From NCBI RefSeq assembly GCF_003013475.1, contig NZ_PXZO01000017.1, positions 62,001 through 126,000 on the forward strand: a DNA stretch of 64,000 nucleotides. The letters are read 5' to 3'. Shown one piece after another: positions 17,708-25,714 of the stretch. The DNA is from Brevibacillus porteri. Lineage in GTDB: Bacteria > Bacillota > Bacilli > Brevibacillales > Brevibacillaceae. A program made the translations under genes and the position numbers. The stretch's first letter is position 1. Each line of letters begins with the position of its first letter. Under the pieces are notes generated by a model. That model was not told where the DNA came from, did not search any database, and was given only the letters and a program-made list of their open reading frames with translations.

Positions 17708-17745
17708 AAAGGGGCTTACTCAGTATTTCGAGCAAGCCCTTTATT
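17708..17745 (+). terminator. Terminator of the germination operon
   Basis: AGGGGCTT...AAGCCCTTTATT hairpin; it also faces the convergent PfpI-type gene. Confidence 0.7.
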
Positions 17746-17755
17746 CCTTCTTTTC

Positions 17756-18280
17756 CTATTGTTGTGCCAGCAAATCAGCAAACGCTTTGGCATACGCAGG
17801 CAAATCAGGTGGTCTACGGGAACCCACAATGTGACCGTCTACCACGACCTCTTCATCTACCCAAATCGCGCCTGCATTCTCCATATCATCTTTAATGCCT
17901 GGCGTCGATGTCGTGGTTACCCCACGCAAAATTTTTGCGGAAGCAAGCACCCAACCCGCATGGCAAATATGCCCAATCGGTTTTTTCGCCTCGTGCATCG
18001 CAACCACAAACGACAGCACTTCCGGATAGCGGCGCAACTTGTCAGGTGCCCACCCTCCTGGAACGAGTACACCTGCATAGTCGGCAGGATTGACCTCTGC
18101 CATCGCTTTGTCAGCCTCACACGGTACACCGTATTTCCCTATGTAGACGTGATTCGCCTTGGGGCCGACGAAATGGACGGTAGCGCCTTCCTCTCGCAGT
18201 CTCATCACTGGATACCAGAGCTCGAGATCCTCAAATTCACTTTCGACGAAGCAAACCACTTGTTTTCCTGCAAGTCTCAA
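17756..18280 (-). CDS. DJ-1/PfpI superfamily protein
   Basis: A 174-residue single-domain protein of the PfpI/YhbO group. The nucleophile elbow is GHICHAGW, with Cys106 and the following His107. VLVPGGWAPD gives the conserved PGG turn, and an acidic residue near Glu15 fits the active-site acid. Members have been described as proteases, glyoxalases or protein deglycases; stress protection is the common theme and the true substrate is debated. The start is TTG 18280 behind AGGAGGCG. It begins 26 bp after the end of the sensor kinase gene on the same strand. Confidence 0.88.
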   Translation of the reverse strand: MRLAGKQVVCFVESEFEDLELWYPVMRLREEGATVHFVGPKANHVYIGKYGVPCEADKAMAEVNPADYAGVLVPGGWAPDKLRRYPEVLSFVVAMHEAKKPIGHICHAGWVLASAKILRGVTTTSTPGIKDDMENAGAIWVDEEVVVDGHIVGSRRPPDLPAYAKAFADLLAQQ

Positions 18281-18306
18281 CGTTCTCGCCTCCTTTTCCT
18301 TCTATA

Positions 18307-21300
18307 CTACGCTATTGTAGCATGCATCCCCTCAGGAGTAGGAATATACATGACGACTTTGGTCCCTTTTCCCATTTCAGAGGTGATACTCAACGTAGCA
18401 CCAGGAATGGTATCCAATCGTCTGCGGATGTTTTGGATGCCGATGCTTCCTTTTTGATTCTCACCTTTTGACATTTGATACAGGAGATCATCTGCAATAC
18501 CGACTCCATCGTCTTCAATCATGACCTTGATGTAATGACCTCCATCCACAATTGTAAGCGTCACGTGACCTTTTTCATCCTTTTCGAACAATCCATGTCG
18601 GATCGCATTCTCTACGAACGGTTGGATGCTTAAGGAAGGAATCTCTTTGTCAAGAATTCCATCATGTACGTGACACACAAAATCGAAACCTTCCCCAAAA
18701 CGAGCCTTTTCAATCTCTACATAAGCATGGATGAGCTCCATTTCCCGAAATAACGGAACGAACAGCGTCGTACGATCCATATCCAAAATATAGCGCAAAT
18801 ATTGGCTGAGCATGGTGATGAGATACGCTGCCTTTTCTCCATCGGTATAACAGAAAGAAATGACACTGCTTAAAGCGTTGTAGAGAAAGTGTGGCTTGAT
18901 TTGAGCCTGATGAAACGCATGTTCATTGCGAATTGCCTCCTGAATGGAGGTCTTCATCGAGATCAGTGTCTGCACACGGGCAATAAGTGTCTCCGCATCA
19001 AACGGTTTGGTCACATAGTCGTTCGCCCCTGCTCGATAGCCGAGTGCAATGTCTTGAGGCGTATCTCTGACAGATGCAAACAAGATCGGCAGGTCAAGAA
19101 TCGAATACTGTGTTCGCAACAGCTGGCACAGCTCAATCCCCGATACTCCTGGCATCATCACATCCAGAATGACGAGATCAGGTTGTGGATGCTCCTTGAT
19201 TTTCTTCATGGCTTCTTTTGCCGAAAAGGCCGAAATGACATTATAGCGATGCCTCGACAAGATGTTCAGTAACGTATGGATGTTGGAGGCCTCGTCATCG
19301 ACAATCATGATGGTATATTGGTGCTGATCAAGAATGTCCAGAGGAATCTTTTCACTGACCTCACGCGGTTTCTCCTGCACAGTTGCTGCAACCTCCTGCG
19401 TAGCCATTGCCTGATGCACCGTCGGCAGCGTAAATGTCATGCATGTGCCTTTGCCAAGCTCTGAATTCTCTACCCAAATTTCTCCTCCCATGAGCTCAAC
19501 CAGCTTGCGGTTGATGTACAAGCCCACACCCATGCCTGTGTATCCATCCTGTGGCAATAATTGATCCACCTGCTCAAAATAATCAAAAATGCCTTCATGC
19601 TTATCGGGTGAAATCCCTGTACCCGTATCCTGAACAGAAATACGTACACGCCCCTCCACCACATCTGCCGTTACCTTGATCTGACCTACATTTGTATGCT
19701 TGATTGCATTGTGTACCAGGTTGTACATGATTTGACGAAGCCGATTCTCATCTGCGTGCACCCAGATGTTCGCTGGAACCTGATTGTTCAGCCGAACATC
19801 TTTGCCCAACAATTCGAACTGCAGTACGTCAAAGACAATTTGCGTGATGACCTTGATATCCACAATCGTGAAATGGAGGCGTAGCTCACCATGCTTCAGT
19901 CGAGTTACATCAAGCAAATCACCAACCAGCATGGACAGCTTGATCGATGTATCCTTGACGAGCCAAAGATTTTGCATTTGGTTGGACGACAGCGTATTTT
20001 GTTCATCCTCTAACAAATGGGACGTAATATTGATAATCCCGTGCAGCGGTGTCTTCATCTCATGCGAGGTTTGTGTGAGAAACTCGTCTTTGATCTGATT
20101 GGATATCTTCAGTTGATGCGAGAGAGTTTCCGTCTTTTCAAAGGCATTAGTGAATCGTACCGCCAAAAGAATGTTTATAAAGGTAATGAAATACAAGATG
20201 CCAATTTTTCCTGCAAGATCGGTTGGCACGAGGTTCTCTGCGTATAATAGCCCGTCTATTAAACTAACCGACATAGATATGCTGGCCCCGATGAAAAGTA
20301 ACATTTCTTTACGGTCGGACGACTCTCTCTGACTCTTGCTGGATAAATAGATCAGCCTGCCCATAATAAAGAAATGAAAGATTTGTACATAAATCAATAG
20401 CGGGCCTTTCAGGTTCGTATAAAACGAATAGGGCAAAACGAGAATCATTAGGGTATAGAGAAAAATGGGAGCAGTCAGCCTGATCAGCCAGGTTCGAGAT
20501 AGAACCCTTTTATCAATCGAACAGAAAAACAGGGCTAGCAAAATCGAACTGACGAATAACGACGCATCCTGTGCCTTGTAAGCAATGGCAAATGGAATGG
20601 AAGGCATATGCTGCAGCAATACCTTCTCGCCAAAAACCAAGTGATAGATACCAAGAGCAGCCATATAGCTACCACTAAACAAATAGGTTCTCTCCCTCAT
20701 ACGGAGAAAATAAAAACTGAGATGGTACGCCGCCATGATCCCCAGTGTTACGACAAAAGCAATATCCGTTCCGAGCAAGGTACTGTTTAAAATGGCAATA
20801 TCCTTGTCCAAGCCCAGTTGAATCGAGCTCGCAATCCCTCCTGTGAAAAACATGTAATTCGCCACTTGAATGACAATCTCCATGTGTTTGTCATCCGGAG
20901 AAAAAAACACGGTATACGGGGTATTCCCAGGCTGATGGGCTTCGCTTTCTACGGCAGGGTGCCCGCTCTCGCCTTCTTGTTTTCCATTGATGTATAGCCG
21001 ATGCGACATGCGAATGCTTTTTGTTTTCAGCCCATAGATTTGCTTATCTTCCGGAAGCTTTACTTGTAATCGATAGGTAGCGAAGCCTTTACGGTCGATA
21101 CTGTCGATGAGGCTTTCTCCCTTCCACGTTCCAGGTACGACCAGATAAGAGACGTCTGCGGGCCGCCCTTGACTAAAATCTTCTGGTGAAAGCATTTTTC
21201 CTGGATATATCTTCCATTCCCCATCTAAATTAACCAAGCCCTTGCTTTGAAAATTCCAGTTCGACAAATCCAGCACACCCCGTTTCGCGACTGGCATGTC

Positions 21301-21444
21301 ACGACTAGGAAAGGTTTGTATGTAGATCCCGACGAATACCGCTATCGAAAGTAAAAAAACCAATCCAATCCCGGCAGGCATCAGGAATTTTCTTCGCTCC
21401 AAAAATGTATCCCCTTCCAGAAGAACTCGAATATGTACCATCAT
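18307..21444 (-). CDS. Hybrid sensor with two kinase modules and a receiver
   Basis: A 1045-residue membrane sensor. After one N-terminal helix there is an extracellular beta-sandwich (~50-225, LDGEWKIYPGK, YRLQVKLPED), then seven helices (~235-430) of the 7TMR-DISM type. A HisKA domain with SHEMKTPLHG follows (~455), with its ATPase domain (NLVHNAIKHT, GTGISPDKHEG). A receiver (IMIVDDEAS, VILDVMMPG, ~705-820) and a second, LytS-like kinase end the chain (QIKPHFLYNALSS, FVENAIRHG, DDGVGI). The start may be TTG 21402, which has GGAAGGGGAT upstream. The response regulator at 22593 is the likely partner. The stimulus is unknown; the outer domain could bind a carbohydrate. Confidence 0.9.
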   Translation of the reverse strand: MMVHIRVLLEGDTFLERRKFLMPAGIGLVFLLSIAVFVGIYIQTFPSRDMPVAKRGVLDLSNWNFQSKGLVNLDGEWKIYPGKMLSPEDFSQGRPADVSYLVVPGTWKGESLIDSIDRKGFATYRLQVKLPEDKQIYGLKTKSIRMSHRLYINGKQEGESGHPAVESEAHQPGNTPYTVFFSPDDKHMEIVIQVANYMFFTGGIASSIQLGLDKDIAILNSTLLGTDIAFVVTLGIMAAYHLSFYFLRMRERTYLFSGSYMAALGIYHLVFGEKVLLQHMPSIPFAIAYKAQDASLFVSSILLALFFCSIDKRVLSRTWLIRLTAPIFLYTLMILVLPYSFYTNLKGPLLIYVQIFHFFIMGRLIYLSSKSQRESSDRKEMLLFIGASISMSVSLIDGLLYAENLVPTDLAGKIGILYFITFINILLAVRFTNAFEKTETLSHQLKISNQIKDEFLTQTSHEMKTPLHGIINITSHLLEDEQNTLSSNQMQNLWLVKDTSIKLSMLVGDLLDVTRLKHGELRLHFTIVDIKVITQIVFDVLQFELLGKDVRLNNQVPANIWVHADENRLRQIMYNLVHNAIKHTNVGQIKVTADVVEGRVRISVQDTGTGISPDKHEGIFDYFEQVDQLLPQDGYTGMGVGLYINRKLVELMGGEIWVENSELGKGTCMTFTLPTVHQAMATQEVAATVQEKPREVSEKIPLDILDQHQYTIMIVDDEASNIHTLLNILSRHRYNVISAFSAKEAMKKIKEHPQPDLVILDVMMPGVSGIELCQLLRTQYSILDLPILFASVRDTPQDIALGYRAGANDYVTKPFDAETLIARVQTLISMKTSIQEAIRNEHAFHQAQIKPHFLYNALSSVISFCYTDGEKAAYLITMLSQYLRYILDMDRTTLFVPLFREMELIHAYVEIEKARFGEGFDFVCHVHDGILDKEIPSLSIQPFVENAIRHGLFEKDEKGHVTLTIVDGGHYIKVMIEDDGVGIADDLLYQMSKGENQKGSIGIQNIRRRLDTIPGATLSITSEMGKGTKVVMYIPTPEGMHATIA

Positions 21445-21502
21445 CTAGCCTAAGACTACCATTTATTCCTCACAAAAAACTCACAATGTTTTTTCAAAGA
21501 AA

Positions 21503-21537
21503 AAAGAGGACTCCCGCGATTACGAGACTCCTCCTAT
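21503..21537 (-). terminator. Terminator after the GNAT gene at 21546
   Basis: On the reverse strand GAGGAGTCTCG...CGGGAGTCCTC is followed by six T. Confidence 0.75.
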
Positions 21538-21545
21538 CGTTTTGT

Positions 21546-22034
21546 TCACGAACCTCGTTTACTCCATTCCATCTCGATGTGCATACCGTACTCACCTGTA
21601 CATGCAAACCCCAGCCTTTCATAGAGAAGATGACTGGCCACATCCAATTTCATCACCTGAAGCTTCAATGGCTTACCCTGCTGTGCAGCCTCGTCCTGTA
21701 GCTTCTTCATGACAAACGTGCCAATCCCCTTGTTACGGTATTCGGGCAGTAAAGCAATATCCACGAGATGCAACTCATGCTCCGTCCTATCAATCAGCAA
21801 ATGACCTACACGTTTTGTGTCTGCGACAATCAGTTGGTAATGGGCTTTTGGGAACTGAAACTGATACGCTTGCTGCTGCATTGCGAACTGCATTCGAAGA
21901 AATGCCTCCTGCTGCGCTTCCCCCCAACCCCAACTATCGATTTCATCCACTCTCGTGCTAGCATAAACCTGATACTGGAAAGACTGATCCTCTGAAGTAG
22001 CCGCTACAACATGCAACCATTCTTTCAGTGACAT
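21546..22034 (-). CDS. GNAT family N-acetyltransferase
   Basis: A 162-residue GNAT protein. The acetyl-CoA loop is LPEYRNKGIGTFVMKKLQDEA (~100-118) and ASHLLYERLGFACTGEYGMH near the end is the usual YxxxGF motif. The N-terminal region is Gln-rich (FLRMQFAMQQQAYQFQF) and is seen in small acetyltransferases of unknown substrate. It lies between the sensor kinase and the decayed RlmH gene with its own terminator. Substrate unknown. Confidence 0.85.
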   Translation of the reverse strand: MSLKEWLHVVAATSEDQSFQYQVYASTRVDEIDSWGWGEAQQEAFLRMQFAMQQQAYQFQFPKAHYQLIVADTKRVGHLLIDRTEHELHLVDIALLPEYRNKGIGTFVMKKLQDEAAQQGKPLKLQVMKLDVASHLLYERLGFACTGEYGMHIEMEWSKRGS

Positions 22035-22160
22035 GACGATAAACTCATCTCCCCCGTTAAGCAGTGATTGCCTTGCTTTTTGCTCTAAGGGTGCTCGATT
22101 CGTCTGTATTTACATTCTATCAAGCGGCTCTCCCAAAATTCTCACAAAGACCTGTTCTTC

Positions 22161-22488
22161 CTACCAAAGCGGCTCTCCCAAGCTCATTCGAAACGCCCTG
22201 TACAATCGCTCCATTACCACAATTCGCGCTAACTGGTATGGATATTCTTTCTTGGGCAGTGACAGTCGCTCGTTTGCCCTTTCCAAGACCTCCTCGGATA
22301 ATCCAAAAGCACCACCAATGACAAAGAGAATTTCATCTCTCCCTGTACCAGACAAATTTTCAATTTGCACAGATAGCTTCATGGGGGTCCACGGCACTGC
22401 AATAAACAGCAAGGCGTCTACTGTATTCCTCCACCCCCAGCAAACAATCATTATTGATTTTCCCCACAAACAAAATAGTGAATTGCAT
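22161..22488 (-). pseudogene. Decayed RlmH-like rRNA methyltransferase gene (internal deletion and frameshift)
   Basis: From ATG 22488 the reverse strand reads MQFTILFVGKI...VEEYSRRL, like the RlmH N-terminus. After ~25 codons the match moves to another frame, VDALLFIAV, and continues to DEILFVIGGAFGLSEEVL and QLARIVVMERLYRAFRMS-LGEPLW. These are the knot and C-terminus of RlmH (normally ending in RGEPYHK). The remnant is 328 bases where an intact gene needs about 480, so about 150 bases in the middle are missing and the frame is broken. RlmH methylates pseudouridine 1915 of 23S rRNA; the functional copy must lie elsewhere. Confidence 0.8.
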
Positions 22489-22559
22489 GTATTCGCCCAC
22501 TTCCTTTTCGTTAGATCATAGCAATTGCTTGTCCCAAACTTCTCACATGGATCATCGAA

Positions 22560-22594
22560 TAAAAAAGACAGGAAGAATGATCTCTTCCTGTCTT
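22560..22594 (-). terminator. Terminator of the response regulator gene
   Basis: On the reverse strand AAGACAGGAAGA...TCTTCCTGTCTTTTTT begins at the stop codon. Confidence 0.85.
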
Positions 22595-23708
22595 ACTCAC
22601 CAATCACCCTCTCTACCCAATTCCTGATCTGTCGAGGCGGGTCCATTTCCAACTCCAGCCGATATGCCTTTTCGAACTTGGCATAGTGCTGGATAATATT
22701 TTGTTTTTGATCGCACCGTGCGTAAATGTCCATCAATGCTGTATTCATTTCTTCATGCAGGGGATAGATCAACAAATAATCTTCTAGCTTTCGCAGGCCC
22801 CTCTGCCATTCTTGTGACGCTAAGTCTAACTCCACGAGTTTGCTTACCAGTGTCGTATACTTTTTCCGGTACGCTTCCTCCAGAGGCGCTTTCCATAAAT
22901 AATCCTTTCTGTCCAAAAGCGGTCCCTTGTACATGGCGCATAATGCTTCGGCTGCACTTGTACTTTGCGACTTTTGCGAAAAGGAAAAATCATATTGCTG
23001 AAATGCCCATACATCATAGTTTTGATCCATCGGGTGAAACATGTAGCCCTCGTTAGTTTTTTGAATGTCGATGCCCAATTCTTGCTCTTTCATGATCTTC
23101 TTCAATCTGTACATGGTGTTGTGCAAATTATGCGTTGCTCTGTCCTCATCCATCTCTGACCACAACAGATCTGTCAAATGCCACTTGTTAATATCTTGCT
23201 TGGGATGGCAGAGAAAGTAAGCAAAAAGTTCCTCGCTCTTACGTGTCGGCCAGCGAACGACTTCGCCAGCGGAATTGCGAACATCCAAACCGCCAAAACA
23301 TTGGATAGACATACTATTTTCTGACTGTTTGATCGGTGGTGTGATTTGAAACTGTTTGACCAAACGATCAGTGACCCGTTCAATAGCTGCTGGTGTAACC
23401 GGTTTTAATATGTAATCAAATGCATACACCTTAAAAGCATCCAGGGCATATTTTTTGTAGGCGGTCGTAAACACAATCTTTGTATGTTCAGACAGCTCAT
23501 TAATTTTTGCTCCAAGCTCAAGTCCATTCATTTTTGGCATTTCTACATCTAAGAACGCCACATCAGGGCAGAGATCGGGCAGACAAGCGAGAGCCTCTAG
23601 TGGATGTGTGAATGCTCCAACGATCGTATAGTGATCGTTTTGCCCGATTACATGCTTCATGAGATCAAGGATGGGTTTCTCATCTTCCACTATCATTACC
23701 GTAATCAC
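22593..23708 (-). CDS. Response regulator with receiver, winged-helix and BTAD (SARP-like) output
   Basis: A 371-residue regulator. The receiver (1-120) has IVEDE at the start, the phosphoacceptor in VAFLDVEMPKMNG and the switch lysine in YILKPV. A SARP-type winged helix follows (~140-235: WPTRKSEELFAYFLCHP, LWSEMDEDRATHNLHNTMYRLKK). A bacterial transcriptional activation domain of helical repeats (~240-371) ends it. This architecture in Bacillales is commonly found beside hybrid sensors like the one at 18307. The two are separated by a GNAT and an rlmH remnant, both on the same strand. Target genes are unknown. Confidence 0.88.
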   Translation of the reverse strand: MITVMIVEDEKPILDLMKHVIGQNDHYTIVGAFTHPLEALACLPDLCPDVAFLDVEMPKMNGLELGAKINELSEHTKIVFTTAYKKYALDAFKVYAFDYILKPVTPAAIERVTDRLVKQFQITPPIKQSENSMSIQCFGGLDVRNSAGEVVRWPTRKSEELFAYFLCHPKQDINKWHLTDLLWSEMDEDRATHNLHNTMYRLKKIMKEQELGIDIQKTNEGYMFHPMDQNYDVWAFQQYDFSFSQKSQSTSAAEALCAMYKGPLLDRKDYLWKAPLEEAYRKKYTTLVSKLVELDLASQEWQRGLRKLEDYLLIYPLHEEMNTALMDIYARCDQKQNIIQHYAKFEKAYRLELEMDPPRQIRNWVERVIGE

Positions 23709-23803
23709 TGTCGTCCTCTCCTTTGGCAGGCTTTGTTTGTCCTGCTGCTTCCATGCAATCTTCCCTATCTATTGTCGGTATAATGGACAATGATTGTAAG
23801 AAC

Positions 23804-23840
23804 AAAAAAAAAGTGAGAAACAGGCCTACTCACTGTTCCC
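23804..23840 (-). terminator. Terminator of the tRNA pair
   Basis: On the reverse strand AGTGAG...CTCACT followed by nine T, downstream of tRNA-Leu. Confidence 0.8.
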
Positions 23841-23873
23841 CACCTTATAACGAAAACCATATGTATAGATTGC

Positions 23874-23956
23874 TGGTGCCGGTAGAGGGACTTGAACCCC
23901 CACGGTTTCCCTCACGATTTTGAGTCGCGCGCGTCTGCCAATTCCGCCATACCGGC
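23874..23956 (-). tRNA. tRNA-Leu (anticodon CAA)
   Basis: Reverse strand begins GCCGGTATGGCGGAATTGG, with acceptor arms GCCGGTA/TACCGGC and encoded CCA. The anticodon stem CGCGA/TCGTG encloses loop CTCAAAA, giving CAA (reads UUG). A long variable arm typical of leucine tRNA and the GGTTCAA T-loop are present. Confidence 0.95.
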
Positions 23957-23973
23957 CTATTCAAAACAAAACA

Positions 23974-24050
23974 TGGTCGGGAAGACAGGATTCGAACCTG
24001 CGACCCCTTGGTCCCAAGCCAAGTACTCTACCAAGCTGAGCTACTTCCCG
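23974..24050 (-). tRNA. tRNA-Pro (anticodon TGG)
   Basis: Reverse strand starts CGGGAAGTAGCTCAGCTTGG and ends TTCCCGACCA with encoded CCA. Anticodon stem CTTGG/CCAAG encloses CTTGGGA, giving TGG. It is 17 bp upstream of tRNA-Leu on the same transcript. Confidence 0.96.
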
Positions 24051-24114
24051 ATTTCCAGCCATATCGGAACTTCTCTCATTCGACAATTTCCGATAAGTAT
24101 TGCAACACTTACAT

Positions 24115-24143
24115 ACTATACAGGCAAATTGAACCAATATCAA
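24115..24143 (-). promoter_or_regulatory. Promoter of the tRNA-Pro/tRNA-Leu transcript
   Basis: Reverse strand TTGATA, 17-bp spacer, TATAGT, located about 65 bp upstream of tRNA-Pro. Confidence 0.6.
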
Positions 24144-24166
24144 TACCGGATTTTTTTGGAAGATAG

Positions 24167-24673
24167 TCATTTTTTCCTAGTTTTTAACTTCTCTCTCCAT
24201 GGTGTACAGATTTTCCCACATGGTATTTGTCGTTTCAGGAAATCCTGCGGAAGGTTAAACGGATAGTCCAGCGGATGACGCCCTACAACGATCCAGCGCC
24301 CATTCGGAAGCTTTTTCAACTGGTACACACGGAAAAATCGATCACTTGAATCAAAGGCAAACCAGACCACAAGCGTCGCACACCTGCTGCCCGAAGACAG
24401 GACCTTTGATTTAACAATCGGTGGTGCCCCGATCGTATCACCTACAGGGATCGCGAGTTGTCCGTTTATTCGCCGCAAATCAAGATTGCCGATCACTCGA
24501 TTTGCCAGACAAGGGGTCATGAATTTTTGCAGGAAACGGCGAATTTTTAACTTGGAATGAAACCTCTTGGGCAAAATGATTCCGCGATCCCCCACCCGCT
24601 TATGCGCTGAAAAAATAATCGTAAAGAAAGCTTGCTCTGCCAATCGAATGACTTGCACCCATTGCTTTTTCAT
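24167..24673 (-). CDS. Hypothetical protein
   Basis: A 168-residue basic protein, MKKQWVQVIRLAEQAFF..., with no signal peptide or clear membrane helix. The middle carries LANRVIGNLDLRRINGQLA and the C-terminal part FFRVYQLKKLPNGRWIVVGRHP, which looks like a beta-rich fold. GGGAGGGACG upstream of ATG 24673 is a good ribosome binding site. It is upstream of the tRNA pair on the same strand but has the tRNA promoter after it. I do not recognise a family. Confidence 0.6.
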   Translation of the reverse strand: MKKQWVQVIRLAEQAFFTIIFSAHKRVGDRGIILPKRFHSKLKIRRFLQKFMTPCLANRVIGNLDLRRINGQLAIPVGDTIGAPPIVKSKVLSSGSRCATLVVWFAFDSSDRFFRVYQLKKLPNGRWIVVGRHPLDYPFNLPQDFLKRQIPCGKICTPWREKLKTRKK

Positions 24674-24808
24674 CTGACGTCCCTCCCCCTGTCAGACTAT
24701 GCAGCACGGGAGGGAAACGGTTGGACGCGTATCTATCATACATAAACCGTTGCGTGCGGGGCAAATTAATACGGTGTTCCCATCATCAAAACCCGCAGGA
24801 GGTATATC

Positions 24809-25033
24809 ATGCCTAGCCAAATTAACACCGACTCGCTTAAAAAAGCAGAGGTAGCCACCACGCTGGCAAAAAATATGATTACGCAAGCGATCGAGCAATC
24901 TGCAGCCAATCCACAGCTCGCCGAAGAAGCCTTGAAGCAAGCGTCTCAGGAAATTGCCCAAGCGCAAACGATGGTATCCCAAGTCCAATCCACGCTGCAA
25001 ACCCAAGCGCAAGCTCAACAAAGTCAATCCTAA
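24809..25033 (+). CDS. Small Gln/Ala-rich helical protein
   Basis: A 74-residue protein with an almost entirely helical, Ala/Gln-rich sequence ([19 protein letters not shown]) ending in SQS. Starts at ATG 24809 behind GCAGGAGG. No cysteine, no membrane segment. It is divergent from the hypothetical gene at 24673 and precedes fosB by 100 bp. The composition would suit a spore or coat-associated small protein, but nothing in the sequence proves it. Confidence 0.6.
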   Translation: MPSQINTDSLKKAEVATTLAKNMITQAIEQSAANPQLAEEALKQASQEIAQAQTMVSQVQSTLQTQAQAQQSQS

Positions 25034-25133
25034 ACAAATGGCAGGCAGACCCGGGATAGACTGGTGGTTTGCCTGTTTTCCCCATACAATAGCAATAGTT
25101 GCAAGATTATTGCTAAAAAAGGTGGGGGACGTA

Positions 25134-25559
25134 TTGCCGCAACTTCAAGGATTGAATCATTTGCTTTTCTCTGTCTCAGATCTGGAGAAATCTTTTTGTT
25201 TTTACCGGGATGTCCTGCATGCCAAACCACTTGTACGAGGGCGCAAGCTGGCTTACTTTGACCTGAATGGCTACTGGTTGGCGCTGAATGAGGAACCAGA
25301 CATCCCACGCAATGAAATCGCTCACTCCTATACACACATGGCCTTCACGATCTCAGAAGAGTCATTTGATGAGTGGTACGCTCATTTAGAAAAGCACGGC
25401 GTTACCATTTTGCATGGACGGGATCGTTCGGAGCGGGATAAGCGCTCCATTTATTTCACCGACCCTGATGGGCATAAGTTCGAATTACATACAGGCGCTC
25501 TCCAGGACCGCCTCGCTTATTACCGGGACGAAAAGCATCACATGACCTTTTTTGAATAA
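25134..25559 (+). CDS. fosB: Metallothiol transferase FosB (fosfomycin resistance)
   Basis: FosB opens the epoxide of fosfomycin with bacillithiol in a Mn/Mg-dependent reaction. The 141-residue protein has the two paired beta-alpha-beta-beta-beta motifs of the glyoxalase fold. Predicted metal ligands are His9 ([16 protein letters not shown]), His68 (SYTHMAFT) and Glu117 (GHKFELHTG). [17 protein letters not shown] and [17 protein letters not shown] match the family throughout. TTG 25134 is chosen because GGTGGGGGA lies just before it and the product then has the normal FosB length; GTG 25122 is an alternative. Confidence 0.9.
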   Translation: MPQLQGLNHLLFSVSDLEKSFCFYRDVLHAKPLVRGRKLAYFDLNGYWLALNEEPDIPRNEIAHSYTHMAFTISEESFDEWYAHLEKHGVTILHGRDRSERDKRSIYFTDPDGHKFELHTGALQDRLAYYRDEKHHMTFFE

Positions 25560-25638
25560 TGGATGACGCTGCCCATTTCTTAATATACTTTTCACAAAAT
25601 CACAATAGTTCCAAAGATTCAACTCCATTCGTGAATGC

Positions 25639-25644
25639 TATAAT
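25639..25644 (+). promoter_or_regulatory. TATAAT box upstream of the globin chemoreceptor
   Basis: TATAAT at 25639-25644, 71 bp before the ATG at 25715. No good -35 hexamer is visible (GATTCA at the 17-bp position), so confidence is moderate. The hairpin at 25657-25692 lies between it and the gene. Confidence 0.4.
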
Positions 25645-25656
25645 TTAAAAAGCACT

Positions 25657-25692
25657 TACGGCCTATTCTTTTGATGAATAGGCCCGTTTTTT
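25657..25692 (+). terminator. Terminator-like hairpin in the 5' leader of the globin chemoreceptor
   Basis: GGCCTATTC-TTTTGAT-GAATAGGCC is a perfect 9-bp stem, extended by ACG/CGT around one bulge and followed by six T (25687-25692). It ends 8 bp before TATGGAGGG, the ribosome binding site of the gene at 25715. It could be the fosB terminator or a leader attenuator. Confidence 0.65.
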
Positions 25693-25714
25693 GTAAAAAT
25701 TATGGAGGGATTTT

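Noticed and set aside
25657..25692. Riboswitch in the chemoreceptor leader
   Set aside because: Only about 15 bases separate the TATAAT from the hairpin, too little for an aptamer; reported as terminator or attenuator only.
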